This document shows, one piece after another, positions 34,522 to 42,756 of a stretch of 64,000 nucleotides of DNA. The stretch spans positions 62,001 to 126,000 of the forward strand of contig DLGC01000015.1 in NCBI GenBank assembly GCA_002482525.1, given 5' to 3'. This DNA is from Propionibacteriaceae bacterium UBA7704 (GTDB lineage Bacteria; Actinomycetota; Actinomycetes; Propionibacteriales; Propionibacteriaceae). The position numbers were made by a program, and so were the translations under genes. Positions within the stretch are counted from its first letter, which is position 1; every line of letters starts with the position of its first letter. The notes beneath the pieces were generated by a model. That model was not told where the DNA came from. It ran no database searches and was given only the letters and a program-made list of their open reading frames with translations.

Positions 34522-34923
34522 TCAGTCAGCGGTATCGGCTGCTACTTTCGGCTTGCCGCGAGGAATCGTCAGTGCCAACAGCACCAGTGCGGCGAGATTC
34601 GCAACGGCTAGCACCCAGTTCACCCAACTGGCGGTGGAAGCCAACGGTTGGAGCAGGCCCAAGGCGGCGAGCACGATCGCCAGGAGGTGCAGGCCACGGC
34701 GGATCGTGAACACACCCCACGTGGCGAGGGCGTAGAGCCCTGCGGTGACCAACAGCACGGCGCCGATCACCACGCCCGCCGTCGCACCGGGGGTGCCCTC
34801 GGGCAGGAACAGCAGGTAGAGGGCAGACACGCCCCAATAGGCGGTGATGAGGGCCATGACCAGGAAGGCGAACAGGCGCATCCGGGCCCGAGCGGACCCT
34901 GCAGTATCAGGAAGTTGCGGCAC
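34522..34923 (-). CDS. Small four-helix membrane protein
   Basis: 133 residues from a GTG that follows a TACGGT box by 7 bases (leaderless); the longer frame overlaps the next lipoprotein gene and is rejected. Four hydrophobic segments are visible: LFAFLVMALITAYWGVSALYLLFL, GVVIGAVLLVTAGLYALATWGVF, LHLLAIVLAALGLLQPLA, VLAVANLAALVLLAL. The C-terminus is charged (RGKPKVAADTAD). No family recognised. Transcribed downstream of the lipoprotein gene at 34950-35573. Confidence 0.75.
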   Translation of the reverse strand: MPQLPDTAGSARARMRLFAFLVMALITAYWGVSALYLLFLPEGTPGATAGVVIGAVLLVTAGLYALATWGVFTIRRGLHLLAIVLAALGLLQPLASTASWVNWVLAVANLAALVLLALTIPRGKPKVAADTAD

Positions 34924-34949
34924 GACGCCTACCGTAGCGTCCGCACGCC

Positions 34950-35573
34950 TCACTCGCAGACTTGAAGGTCGCCACCCATCACGAACTCTGGGGTATCGGC
35001 CCCGACGAACTGCAGCTTGTTGGGAAGGGTCAACATGATGGTGCCGTCGCCGAGCCCCAGATCCTGGGAGGCCGACCCTGGATAGGCGGCTTTCAACTCC
35101 GCGAAGTTGAGGGTCAGCGGAACCTTGTCGGCAATGACCAACTCCGACGGCAACTTGTTCTTCACCCGGAACTGCCAGGACACCAACGTGCGCGGTGACG
35201 TCGGGCTGAGGTCCTCGGCCACGAACTCCACTCCAAGGCCGCCGTAGACCAAGGTCTCGCCCCACTGACCCGACAAGCCCTCACAGGTCTCGCCTGTCAC
35301 CACCGAGTCCGGGTCACCCAGTCGCTTGGCCAGGGCCTCCGCGACCTTCTCCTGGTCGGTGCCGAAGTCGTATTTCCCGATGCCTTGACCGCTGAGTTTG
35401 AGCGCGGCCAGCGAGGTTGGTGTCGGAGTGGCGACCGCAGTTGCTGAGGTAGCTGTCGGGTCGGCCGGGACAGTCGGGGATCCGGTCACGGCACCTGGCG
35501 GCGTCTTGGCACATCCGACCATGACGACCAGGAGGGCCGCGATGACCCCGGAGATTCTCACTGCACGCTTCAT
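34950..35573 (-). CDS. Lipoprotein of unknown function
   Basis: 207 residues with lipobox MVGC (Cys21). A Thr/Pro/Ala linker (TGSPTVPADPTATSATAVATPTPTSL) precedes a globular domain starting LKLSGQGIGKYDFGTDQEKVAEALAKRLGDPDSV, which has a helix followed by TCEGLSGQWGETLVYGGLGVEF and later strands, ending LQVCE. Two Cys could form a disulfide. Similar short lipoproteins with a GxxxFGxxxxxVxxxLxxxLGxPD repeat are common in actinobacteria, but no function is known. Divergent from the phosphofructokinase gene. Confidence 0.8.
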   Translation of the reverse strand: MKRAVRISGVIAALLVVMVGCAKTPPGAVTGSPTVPADPTATSATAVATPTPTSLAALKLSGQGIGKYDFGTDQEKVAEALAKRLGDPDSVVTGETCEGLSGQWGETLVYGGLGVEFVAEDLSPTSPRTLVSWQFRVKNKLPSELVIADKVPLTLNFAELKAAYPGSASQDLGLGDGTIMLTLPNKLQFVGADTPEFVMGGDLQVCE

Positions 35574-35604
35574 GGTTCGACTCCACTATCGGCGCGACGG
35601 GCTG

Positions 35605-35640
35605 GTGCACGGAACTGTAGCGCAGCACAGTTCCGTGCAC
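35605..35640. promoter_or_regulatory. Perfect 14-bp inverted repeat in the divergent pfk/lipoprotein promoter region
   Basis: GTGCACGGAACTGT and its exact reverse complement are separated by 8 bases, 62 bases upstream of the phosphofructokinase start and 31 bases upstream of the lipoprotein start. Because both genes diverge from here, an operator is more likely than a terminator. Confidence 0.45.
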
Positions 35641-35702
35641 AGGCTGCCCACAGGCGCCGCGGGCGTTAGCCTTGGTCACAGCGACCGAAGGGACCTTCAC
35701 CA

Positions 35703-36830
35703 ATGACCGCCACGACGAAGCGCATCGGCATTCTCACTGCGGGCGGTGACAGCCCGGGGCTCAACGCAGCGCTGCGAGGCTTCGGCAAGGCCGCCATCCA
35801 GAACGGCTGGGAGTTGATCGGCTTCCGCGACGGCATCCGAGGGCTGGTGGAGAACCGTTTTGTCGAGCTGGATTCCAAGGCACTGTCGGGCATTCTGACT
35901 GTCGGTGGCACCATCTTGGGAACCAGCCGGGACAAGGTGCACAAGATGAGCATCAACGATGAGGTCGTCGACGCCCGTCCGCAGGTTGTGGCCAATGTCG
36001 AAGCCGACAACTTGGACGCCTTGGTGTTGTTGGGAGGTGGCGGTACCCAGAAGAATGCAATGAGGTTGGCCGAGTCCGGCCTGAATGTGCTCACCCTGCC
36101 GAAGACCATCGACAACGACATCGCCCGCACCGACACCAGCTTCGGGTTCGCCACCGCCATGGAGATCGCCACCGAGGCCATCGACCGACTGCACTCCACC
36201 GCACACAGCCATCACCGCATCATCCTCACCGAGATCATGGGGCACCGTGCCGGCTGGCTGGCGTTGGGCTCCGGCATCGCAGGCGGCGCCGACATCATCT
36301 TGATTCCGGAAATTCCCTACTCGGTCGAAAGCGTGGCCGAGAAGATCAAGCACCGCATGCAGCGAGGCTCCCACTTCTCCGTCGTCGCCGTCGCCGAAGG
36401 CGCCCGCGACAAGCAGGACTGGGCCGACCTCGAAGCCGCGGAGCTGCTGGTGCGCTCCGCCAAGACCCCGGAATCGATCCGGGCAGCGAAGCAACACCGG
36501 GCCAATGTCTTCGACGCCCAACGCGAGCACACCTTCAAATTGGCGCGCGAACTCGAGGCCGCCACAGGCCTGGAATCCCGGGTGTCGATTCTGGGCTACG
36601 TCCAACGTGGTGGTACCCCCTGCGCCTCCGATCGACTGCTCGGTTCCCGACTAGGATCAGCCGCAGCCCATGCCGTCGGAAAAGGCATCTTCTCGGTGAT
36701 GGTCGCCGCTCGCGGCGAGGACACCGAGCTGGTTCCCTTGGACGAGGTCGCGGGACAGGTGAAGTTGGTGCCCGAGGACCACGAGTGGATCCACACTGCG
36801 CGGAAAGTCGGCACCGGATTGGGGGATTGA
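35703..36830 (+). CDS. pfkA: 6-phosphofructokinase (donor ATP or PPi undetermined)
   Basis: 375 residues, RBS AAGGGA. PFKA fold: GILTAGGDSPGLNAALRG (8-25), PKTIDNDIARTDTSFGFATA (about 130), EIMGHRAGWLALGSG, and a C-terminal GYVQRGGTPCASDR. Donor-site residues are atypical: where ATP enzymes have GGDGS and PPi enzymes GGDDT, this protein has GGGGT, and the following position 124 is Lys (PKTIDND) as in PPi and group III actinobacterial enzymes rather than Gly. Propionibacteria are known to use PPi-PFK. It phosphorylates fructose 6-phosphate (or the reverse, if PPi-linked). Overlapping neighbours: phzF-like gene begins one base after its stop. Confidence 0.93.
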   Translation: MTATTKRIGILTAGGDSPGLNAALRGFGKAAIQNGWELIGFRDGIRGLVENRFVELDSKALSGILTVGGTILGTSRDKVHKMSINDEVVDARPQVVANVEADNLDALVLLGGGGTQKNAMRLAESGLNVLTLPKTIDNDIARTDTSFGFATAMEIATEAIDRLHSTAHSHHRIILTEIMGHRAGWLALGSGIAGGADIILIPEIPYSVESVAEKIKHRMQRGSHFSVVAVAEGARDKQDWADLEAAELLVRSAKTPESIRAAKQHRANVFDAQREHTFKLARELEAATGLESRVSILGYVQRGGTPCASDRLLGSRLGSAAAHAVGKGIFSVMVAARGEDTELVPLDEVAGQVKLVPEDHEWIHTARKVGTGLGD

Positions 36831-36831
36831 G

Positions 36832-37653
36832 GTGCGTTTCACGCAGTTGGATGTGTTCGGCGACGGTGGCCTGACCGGCAACCCATTGGCGGTGGTCCAC
36901 AATGCCGACGACCTGGATTCCGAACAGATGCAAGCCTTCGCGGCGTGGACCAACCTGTCCGAGACCGCCTTCCTGTGCAAGCCCGTCGAAACCCGTGCTG
37001 ACTATCGGGTGCGCATCTTCACGCCGAGCCAGGAGCTCCCGTTCGCCGGGCACCCGACCCTCGGTAGCGCCCACGCCTGGCTGGCGGCCGGCGGCCGGCC
37101 GCACAGTGACCACCACATCGTGCAAGAGTGCGGTGTCGGCCTGGTCGAACTGCGGGGCTTCAACGGACGGATAGCTTTCGCGGCACCGCCGAGGCTGCGC
37201 AGCGAGCCGCTACCCAAGGCCGAACTCACTGCCATCGCCCGAGTCATCGGAATCCCGACCACCGAGTGGGTGGCCCACGCCTGGGGTGACAACGGAGCCC
37301 CCTGGCCATTGGTGCAGTTGGCCGACGCCGAAACGGTGCGCACCGTCACTCCCAAGCGGCATCTGATGAAGCCCGGCCAGTTCATCGGACTCGTCGGTCT
37401 GGAAGGGGACGCCTCGCCATACGCCTACGAGGTCCGTGCCCTGACACCGGAAGGCGAGGATCCGGTCACCGGGTCTCTGAACGCGTCGGTGGCCCAGTGG
37501 CTGCGAGAGCGCGAGGTGGTCCCGGCCAGCTTCATGGTGGCGCAGGGCTCACAGGTCGGACGCCGTGGCGAGATCTTCGTCGACGACGACGGCAGCTCCA
37601 TCTGGATCGGAGGCCGCGTTCGCGTGGCCATCACCGGCGATCTCAAGCTCTGA
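36832..37653 (+). CDS. PhzF family isomerase-like protein
   Basis: 273 residues from a GTG immediately after the pfk stop, with GGGGGATTGAG as RBS, so the two genes are co-transcribed. The PhzF/diaminopimelate-epimerase fold is clear: FTQLDVFGDGGLTGNPLAVV, the conserved Glu in NLSETAFLC, PFAGHPTLGSAHAWL, and the mirrored half with GEDPVTGSLNASVAQWL. Family members catalyse isomerisation (PhzF in phenazine synthesis) but most actinobacterial ones have unknown substrates. No phenazine genes are near. A strong hairpin follows. Confidence 0.92.
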   Translation: MRFTQLDVFGDGGLTGNPLAVVHNADDLDSEQMQAFAAWTNLSETAFLCKPVETRADYRVRIFTPSQELPFAGHPTLGSAHAWLAAGGRPHSDHHIVQECGVGLVELRGFNGRIAFAAPPRLRSEPLPKAELTAIARVIGIPTTEWVAHAWGDNGAPWPLVQLADAETVRTVTPKRHLMKPGQFIGLVGLEGDASPYAYEVRALTPEGEDPVTGSLNASVAQWLREREVVPASFMVAQGSQVGRRGEIFVDDDGSSIWIGGRVRVAITGDLKL

Positions 37654-37664
37654 CCCCCGCTAGG

Positions 37665-37724
37665 CGCTCCTAAAAGTGGCAGTTCCTCCCGAACCTTTGG
37701 GAGGAGCTGCCACTTTTGGGAGCG
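37665..37724. terminator. Long stem-loop after the pfk-phzF operon
   Basis: Arms of 26 bases (37665-37690 and 37699-37724, e.g. AAAAGTGGCAG / CTGCCACTTTT) with few mismatches and an 8-base loop, just after the phzF stop. The stem carries A/T-rich stretches in its middle, unlike simple GC terminators. Confidence 0.75.
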
Positions 37725-37782
37725 TTTCGGGGTGGAAGGCGGGGCGTAGGCTGGGGGGGCTTATCGATCTGGAGGAGTTTTT

Positions 37783-39621
37783 ATGCCGCAGTTGCGATCT
37801 CGGACGACTACGCATGGGCGGAACATGGCCGGGGCCCGCGCCTTGTGGCGCGCCACGGGGCTGACCGATTCGGACTTCGGTAAGCCGATTGTGGCTATTG
37901 CCAACTCCTTCACTCAGTTCGTGCCGGGGCACGTACACCTCAAAGACATGGGGCAACTGGTGGCCGGTGCGGTCACCGAAGCCGGCGGAGTGGGACGGGA
38001 GTTCAACACCATCGCCATCGACGACGGCATCGCGATGGGGCATGACGGCATGCTGTATTCGCTGCCCAGCCGGGAGCTGATCGCAGACTCGGTCGAGTTC
38101 ATGGTCAACGCGCACAAGGCCGACGCCCTGGTGTGCATCTCCAACTGCGACAAGATCACCCCCGGCATGCTGCTGGCCGCGCTGCGGCTCAACATCCCCA
38201 CGGTGTTCGTCTCGGGCGGGCCGATGGAAGCCGGCAAGGCGCATGTCTTCGAGGGCGTGGCCACCACCCGGCTGGACCTGATCGATGCCATGTACAAAGC
38301 CGTGGACGACTCGGTGAGCGACGATCAGATGTACACCATCGAAGCCAACGCCTGCCCCACCTGCGGTTCCTGCTCGGGCATGTTCACCGCCAACTCGATG
38401 AACTGTCTGCTGGAAGTGATCGGCTTGGCCCTGCCCGGCAACGGCTCGACGCTGGCCACCGCAGCGGCCCGCAAGGATCTGTTCCTCAATGCCGGCAAGC
38501 TGGTGGTCGAGCTCGCCAAGCGCTACTACGACGGCGACGACGAATCGGTGCTGCCGAAGGCCATCGCCAGCCGCGAGGCCTTCGCCAATGCCATGCGGGT
38601 CGACATCGCCATGGGTGGCTCGACCAATACGGTGCTGCACCTGTTGGCAGCGGCCTATGAGGCCGGCGTCGATTTCGACTCCGACGACATCGACGACCTC
38701 AGCCGTATCACTCCGTGCATCTGCAAGGTGGCACCCAACACGACCAACTACTACATGGAGGATGTCCACCGCGCCGGCGGCATCGCGGCCATCATGGGCG
38801 AACTCGACCGGGGCAAGCTGCTCGATCGCGACGTCCACGCCGTGCACTCGGCCTCGCTGGACGAGTGGCTGAACACCTGGGATGTGCGCGGCGGCTCGGC
38901 CAGTGCCGACGCCATCGAACTGTTCCACGCCGCTCCCGGCGGGGTGCGCACCACTGAGGCGTTCAGCTCCACCGCCCGCTGGGACGAGTTGGACCTGGAC
39001 GCTGAGACCGGCTGCATCCGCTCGGTGGCTACTCCCTACACCGCCGACGGCGGATTGGCGATCCTGAAAGGCAACCTGGCCGTGGATGGTGCCATTGTCA
39101 AGACCGCCGGTGTGCCCGAAGAGCTGTGGACCTTCTCCGGTCCGGCGGTGGTGACCGAATCCCAGGAACAGGCCGTTGAGGCGATCCTGAGCAAGCGAGT
39201 GAAGCCCGGCGATGTCGTGGTGGTCCGCTACGAGGGCCCCAAGGGAGGCCCGGGCATGCAGGAGATGCTGTACCCGACGTCCTACTTGAAGGGCCTGGGT
39301 CTGGGCCCGCAGTGCGCACTGATCACCGACGGCCGCTTCTCCGGCGGTTCGTCGGGGCTGTCGATCGGGCACGTCTCACCCGAGGCGGCCTCCGGTGGCG
39401 TGATCGGCCTGGTCGAGGACGGCGACATCATCGAGATCTCCATTCCGGAGCGCCGCATGGAACTGATGGTCGACGAGGCCACCTTGGCTTCGCGGCGCGC
39501 CCAGCGCGATGCGGCGGGCTGGCGACCGGCCGACCGCGACCGCGAGGTGTCCACCGCCTTGAAGGTGTACGCCTCGCTGGCGCTCAGCGCCGACAAGGGC
39601 GCTGCTCGCTCCCTCGGCTGA
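37783..39621 (+). CDS. ilvD: Dihydroxy-acid dehydratase
   Basis: 612 residues from an ATG with GGAGGAG upstream. It dehydrates 2,3-dihydroxy-isovalerate and -methylvalerate to the keto acids in valine and isoleucine synthesis. Visible features: RTTTHGRNMAGARALWRATG, the Fe-S cluster Cys in ISNCDKITPGML and in CPTCGSCSGMFTANSMNC, the Mg2+ site around IDDGIAMGHDGM, and the C-terminal TDGRFSGGSSGLSIGHVSPEAA. Length is normal for the family. No other ilv genes are adjacent; an HAD gene follows 21 bases later. Confidence 0.98.
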   Translation: MPQLRSRTTTHGRNMAGARALWRATGLTDSDFGKPIVAIANSFTQFVPGHVHLKDMGQLVAGAVTEAGGVGREFNTIAIDDGIAMGHDGMLYSLPSRELIADSVEFMVNAHKADALVCISNCDKITPGMLLAALRLNIPTVFVSGGPMEAGKAHVFEGVATTRLDLIDAMYKAVDDSVSDDQMYTIEANACPTCGSCSGMFTANSMNCLLEVIGLALPGNGSTLATAAARKDLFLNAGKLVVELAKRYYDGDDESVLPKAIASREAFANAMRVDIAMGGSTNTVLHLLAAAYEAGVDFDSDDIDDLSRITPCICKVAPNTTNYYMEDVHRAGGIAAIMGELDRGKLLDRDVHAVHSASLDEWLNTWDVRGGSASADAIELFHAAPGGVRTTEAFSSTARWDELDLDAETGCIRSVATPYTADGGLAILKGNLAVDGAIVKTAGVPEELWTFSGPAVVTESQEQAVEAILSKRVKPGDVVVVRYEGPKGGPGMQEMLYPTSYLKGLGLGPQCALITDGRFSGGSSGLSIGHVSPEAASGGVIGLVEDGDIIEISIPERRMELMVDEATLASRRAQRDAAGWRPADRDREVSTALKVYASLALSADKGAARSLG

Positions 39622-39642
39622 GTCCCACCGGGGGATCGTGGC

Positions 39643-40242
39643 GTGATCCGCGCATTGCTGGTGGATGCCGACGGCGTCCTGCAACACGTGCCGAAAGGCT
39701 TCCTGAATGACTTCGCCGCGCTCGGCGGCGGCTGGAGCTTCGTGCGCGAAGTGTTCGGCGAAGAACAGCGCACCATGACCGGTTCCGAAGACCTCGTTGA
39801 GGTGCTTGAGGAGGTAATTGACCGCCGCGGGCTCGCAATCTCTCCCGAACAGCTGCTCGCCCTGTGGTACCGCATCACCCCTGATCAGCGAATGCTCGAT
39901 CTGGTGGCACGGGTTCGGCAGGCCGGGGCGGTCACGGTTCTGGCCACCAATCAGCAGAGCTATCGCGGGACGTGGATGCAGCAGAACCTGCCCTACGACG
40001 ACTACTTCGATCACACCTTCTACTCCTTCGAGATGGGCCTGGCCAAGCCGGACCCGGCCTATTTCGCGAGCATCGTCGACCACCTCGACATCGACGCTGA
40101 CCAGGCCGTCTTCGTCGACGATTTGGCCAAGAACACCGCTGGCGCCCGTAAGGCGGGCCTGAAGGCGATCACCTATCCGCCACGATTCCCCTTCAGGCTG
40201 CTGCAGTTGCGGCTGCGCACCGTAGGAGTGCCCGGCGTCTGA
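39643..40242 (+). CDS. HAD-superfamily hydrolase
   Basis: 199 residues from a GTG with GGGG upstream. The HAD motifs are present: I, LLVDADGVLQ with the nucleophile Asp and DxD; II, TVLATNQQSYRGTW; IV, PAYFASIVDHLDIDADQAVFVDDLAKNTAGARKAG with the metal-binding DD. A helical cap lies between motifs I and II, as in haloacid dehalogenase/phosphoglycolate phosphatase-type enzymes (subclass I). The substrate is unknown. Probably co-transcribed with ilvD. Confidence 0.92.
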   Translation: MIRALLVDADGVLQHVPKGFLNDFAALGGGWSFVREVFGEEQRTMTGSEDLVEVLEEVIDRRGLAISPEQLLALWYRITPDQRMLDLVARVRQAGAVTVLATNQQSYRGTWMQQNLPYDDYFDHTFYSFEMGLAKPDPAYFASIVDHLDIDADQAVFVDDLAKNTAGARKAGLKAITYPPRFPFRLLQLRLRTVGVPGV

Positions 40243-40301
40243 GGCGTCCACGAGACACCGCTGCGCAGGCACGTCCGCGGGTTGGTGGTAGAACCGGAGC
40301 C

Positions 40302-41381
40302 ATGCGCGCAGTGATGTACGAGAGCGTCGGCGGGCCGTTGCAGATCCGCAGCATGCCCGACCCGGATTGTCCGGTCGACGGCGCGGTCATCGCCGTCCAG
40401 GCGACCGGCGTCTGCCGCTCCGATTGGCATGCCTGGCGAGGCCACGATCCGGTGCCGCTGCCGATGATTCCCGGGCATGAGTTCGCCGGAGTGGTGCAGT
40501 CCGTCGGTCCCGAGGTACGTGAGTTCGCCATCGGTGACCGGGTGACCGCCCCCTTCGTGAACGCCTGCGGACGCTGCGCCACCTGTGCGGCAGGCCAAGG
40601 CCAGGTATGCCCGAACCAGACCCAGCCCGGATTCACCCATCCCGGCTCGCATGCCGAGCTGGTCGCCGTCCGAGCCGCCGACATCAACCTGGTACGCCTT
40701 CCCAACTCGATCGATGCGGTCACCGCCGCGGCGCTGGGCTGCCGCTTCGCGACGGCCTTTCACGCTCTGACCGCACAAAGCCAACTGCAGCCCGGGGAAT
40801 GGGTGTCGGTGTTCGGCTGCGGCGGCGTGGGCCTGTCTGCGGTTCTGATCGCCACCGCCCTCGGCGCCCGCGTGGTCGGCGTCGATCCGTCCCCGGCGGC
40901 CTGCCAGCGGGCCTCCGAGCTGGGCGCAGCGGCGGTCTTCACCCAGTTCGACAGCGCCGCGATCTCGGACCTCACCGGCGGCGGTGTTGCGGTGAGCCTG
41001 GATGCTGTCGGCAGCGCTGCCACCGCGGCAGCCTCAGTGCGTGCGCTGCGACGGCGAGGACGGCACGTGCAGGTCGGCCTGATGCTGGATGCGGCTGCTC
41101 ACGCCGCGCTGCCCTGGAGCGAGCTGGTGGCCAAGGAGCTCGAGGTGGTCGGCAGCCATGGCATGGCTGCCAGTGACTACCCCCGATTGCTGGCGATGAT
41201 CGCGTCCGGTCATCTGGAGGTGTCCCGGCTCCTGGGTCGGGTGGTGGCTTTCGAGCAACTGCCCGTCGAACTGGCGGCGATGGACAATCTGGTCGCTCAG
41301 AGCGCCGGCATCGTGGTGGCCCGGGTCGGCGGCAACGAATCGGGTTCGTTGCCTCAGGACGGCGGCGAAGGCGACGCCTGA
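40302..41381 (+). CDS. Zinc-dependent alcohol dehydrogenase, MDR family
   Basis: 359 residues. Catalytic zinc ligands: Cys in ATGVCRSDWHAW and His/Glu in IPGHEFAGVV. Structural zinc Cys cluster: ACGRCATCAAGQGQVC. The Rossmann domain has FGCGGVGLSAVLIATALGARVVGVD, preferring NAD(H) (Asp at the end of beta2). The first Cys lacks the typical neighbouring motif of sugar dehydrogenases, so an alcohol or aldehyde substrate is assumed. Both a TAGAAC -10 box 7 bases upstream and a CCGGAG element precede the ATG. Confidence 0.93.
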   Translation: MRAVMYESVGGPLQIRSMPDPDCPVDGAVIAVQATGVCRSDWHAWRGHDPVPLPMIPGHEFAGVVQSVGPEVREFAIGDRVTAPFVNACGRCATCAAGQGQVCPNQTQPGFTHPGSHAELVAVRAADINLVRLPNSIDAVTAAALGCRFATAFHALTAQSQLQPGEWVSVFGCGGVGLSAVLIATALGARVVGVDPSPAACQRASELGAAAVFTQFDSAAISDLTGGGVAVSLDAVGSAATAAASVRALRRRGRHVQVGLMLDAAAHAALPWSELVAKELEVVGSHGMAASDYPRLLAMIASGHLEVSRLLGRVVAFEQLPVELAAMDNLVAQSAGIVVARVGGNESGSLPQDGGEGDA

Positions 41382-41424
41382 CTCCCCGCTAAGCTACCCG
41401 CGTCAGCCACACTCTTGAGGGACC

Positions 41425-42711
41425 ATGAATCTCGACTTCACTGCTTGGACACCTCACCCGCAGCGCGACGCGCTCCTGGCCGAGATCCATGCCCGTCCGT
41501 TCCGGGCGATCAACACCCCGGCCCGCTTCATTCGCTTCGCCTTTCTGACCACCGCCGAAGGCACGACGGCAGCCCGTAACCGGGTCGCCGAGCTGTGTGT
41601 GGCCGCCGGCGAACAACCGCCGGGGGCGATGACCAAGCACCATCGCGCAACCTTGCCGGGAGTCGAAGGTCTGCCGTTAGAAATGACCTACGAGCAGCAC
41701 GGCGAGTTCATCACCTTCGACTTCGCTTTCGAGGGTCTCGCCGAGCCCTTCTCGCCGGCAGCGGGTCAGATCGCCCACCTGCTGCCCGATATCGGCGAGC
41801 CGGGGCAGCACATCGTTTCGGTGGATCTCAGCCTGGTGCCTGCCGGCACCGACTTCACCCAGCCTTTCGACCCGACCAGCCTCGCTGCGTCCAGTGTGCG
41901 TCATGGCGCCGGGGTCATCGCCTCGGATTTTCGAACTGACAGCGCTGGATTCGTCCGGTGGCTCGTGGTCAACGATGCGCTGGACGACAATGCCGCCGGC
42001 GCCCTGTGCCAACGCGTCATCGAGATCGAGACCTACCGCACGCTCGCCTTGCTGGGCCTCCCGGAGGCAACCCGGCTGGGTCCGCCCACCGCACACATCG
42101 AGCACGAACTCGCCGAGATCTCCACAGCCATGTCCCAGTCCGAGGGCACCTCCGACGACACCGCCTTCCTGATGCGGCTGACCCAACTTGCCTCGGACCT
42201 CGAGGCCGACGTGGCGGCCTCGTCGTACCGTTTCGCGGCCACCCGTGCCTACGACGGCATCGTGGCCGAACGGTTGCGCGCCGTCGGGGAAGAAAGTGTG
42301 GGGAACTACCCGACGATCACCAGTTTCCTCACCCGACGCAGCGCACCCGCTATGCGAACCTGTCGTGCGATGGAAGCACGTCAGGGCGATCTGTCCAAGA
42401 AGCTGGCCCGCAGCGCCAATCTGCTGCGCACCCGGGTGGACGTCGTGATCGAGCATCAGAACTCCGAACTGCTCTCGGCGATGAACAAACGCTCCTCCAC
42501 CCAGCTGCGGCTGCAGCAGACGGTTGAGGGGCTGTCGGTGGCCGCGATCAGCTACTACGTGGTCAGCCTGCTCACTTACGGCTACAAGGCGATGGAGGAC
42601 GCCGGCTGGCCGGTCGACCCGACTCTGGCCACCGGAATCAGCGTCCCCGTCGTGCTCCTCGCGATCTGGTATTTGGTGCGGCGCATTCGCAACCGTCACT
42701 CCGAGGACTGA
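41425..42711 (+). CDS. DUF3422 family membrane-anchored protein
   Basis: 428 residues; the ATG has GAGGGA upstream. The N-terminal half matches DUF3422: PHPQRDALLAEIHARPFRAINTPARFIRFAFLT, EQHGEFITFDFAF, and later LGLPEATRLGPPTAHIEHELAEI...DTAFLMRLTQLASDLEADVAASSYRFAATRAYDGIVAERL. Residues about 355-425 hold two membrane helices near the C-terminus (VEGLSVAAISYYVVSLLTYGYKAM, TGISVPVVLLAIWYLV) after an NLLRTRVDVVIEHQN coiled region. The family is known mainly from proteobacteria and has no assigned function. It follows the alcohol dehydrogenase gene by 43 bases. Confidence 0.85.
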   Translation: MNLDFTAWTPHPQRDALLAEIHARPFRAINTPARFIRFAFLTTAEGTTAARNRVAELCVAAGEQPPGAMTKHHRATLPGVEGLPLEMTYEQHGEFITFDFAFEGLAEPFSPAAGQIAHLLPDIGEPGQHIVSVDLSLVPAGTDFTQPFDPTSLAASSVRHGAGVIASDFRTDSAGFVRWLVVNDALDDNAAGALCQRVIEIETYRTLALLGLPEATRLGPPTAHIEHELAEISTAMSQSEGTSDDTAFLMRLTQLASDLEADVAASSYRFAATRAYDGIVAERLRAVGEESVGNYPTITSFLTRRSAPAMRTCRAMEARQGDLSKKLARSANLLRTRVDVVIEHQNSELLSAMNKRSSTQLRLQQTVEGLSVAAISYYVVSLLTYGYKAMEDAGWPVDPTLATGISVPVVLLAIWYLVRRIRNRHSED

Positions 42712-42756
42712 CCGCAGCGCTCGGCACCGGCGGCGGGGCGGCCACCGACTTGCCGG

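Noticed and set aside
37660..39372. 570-codon open frame opposite ilvD
   Set aside because: ilvD is certain; the antisense frame is a GC-bias shadow.
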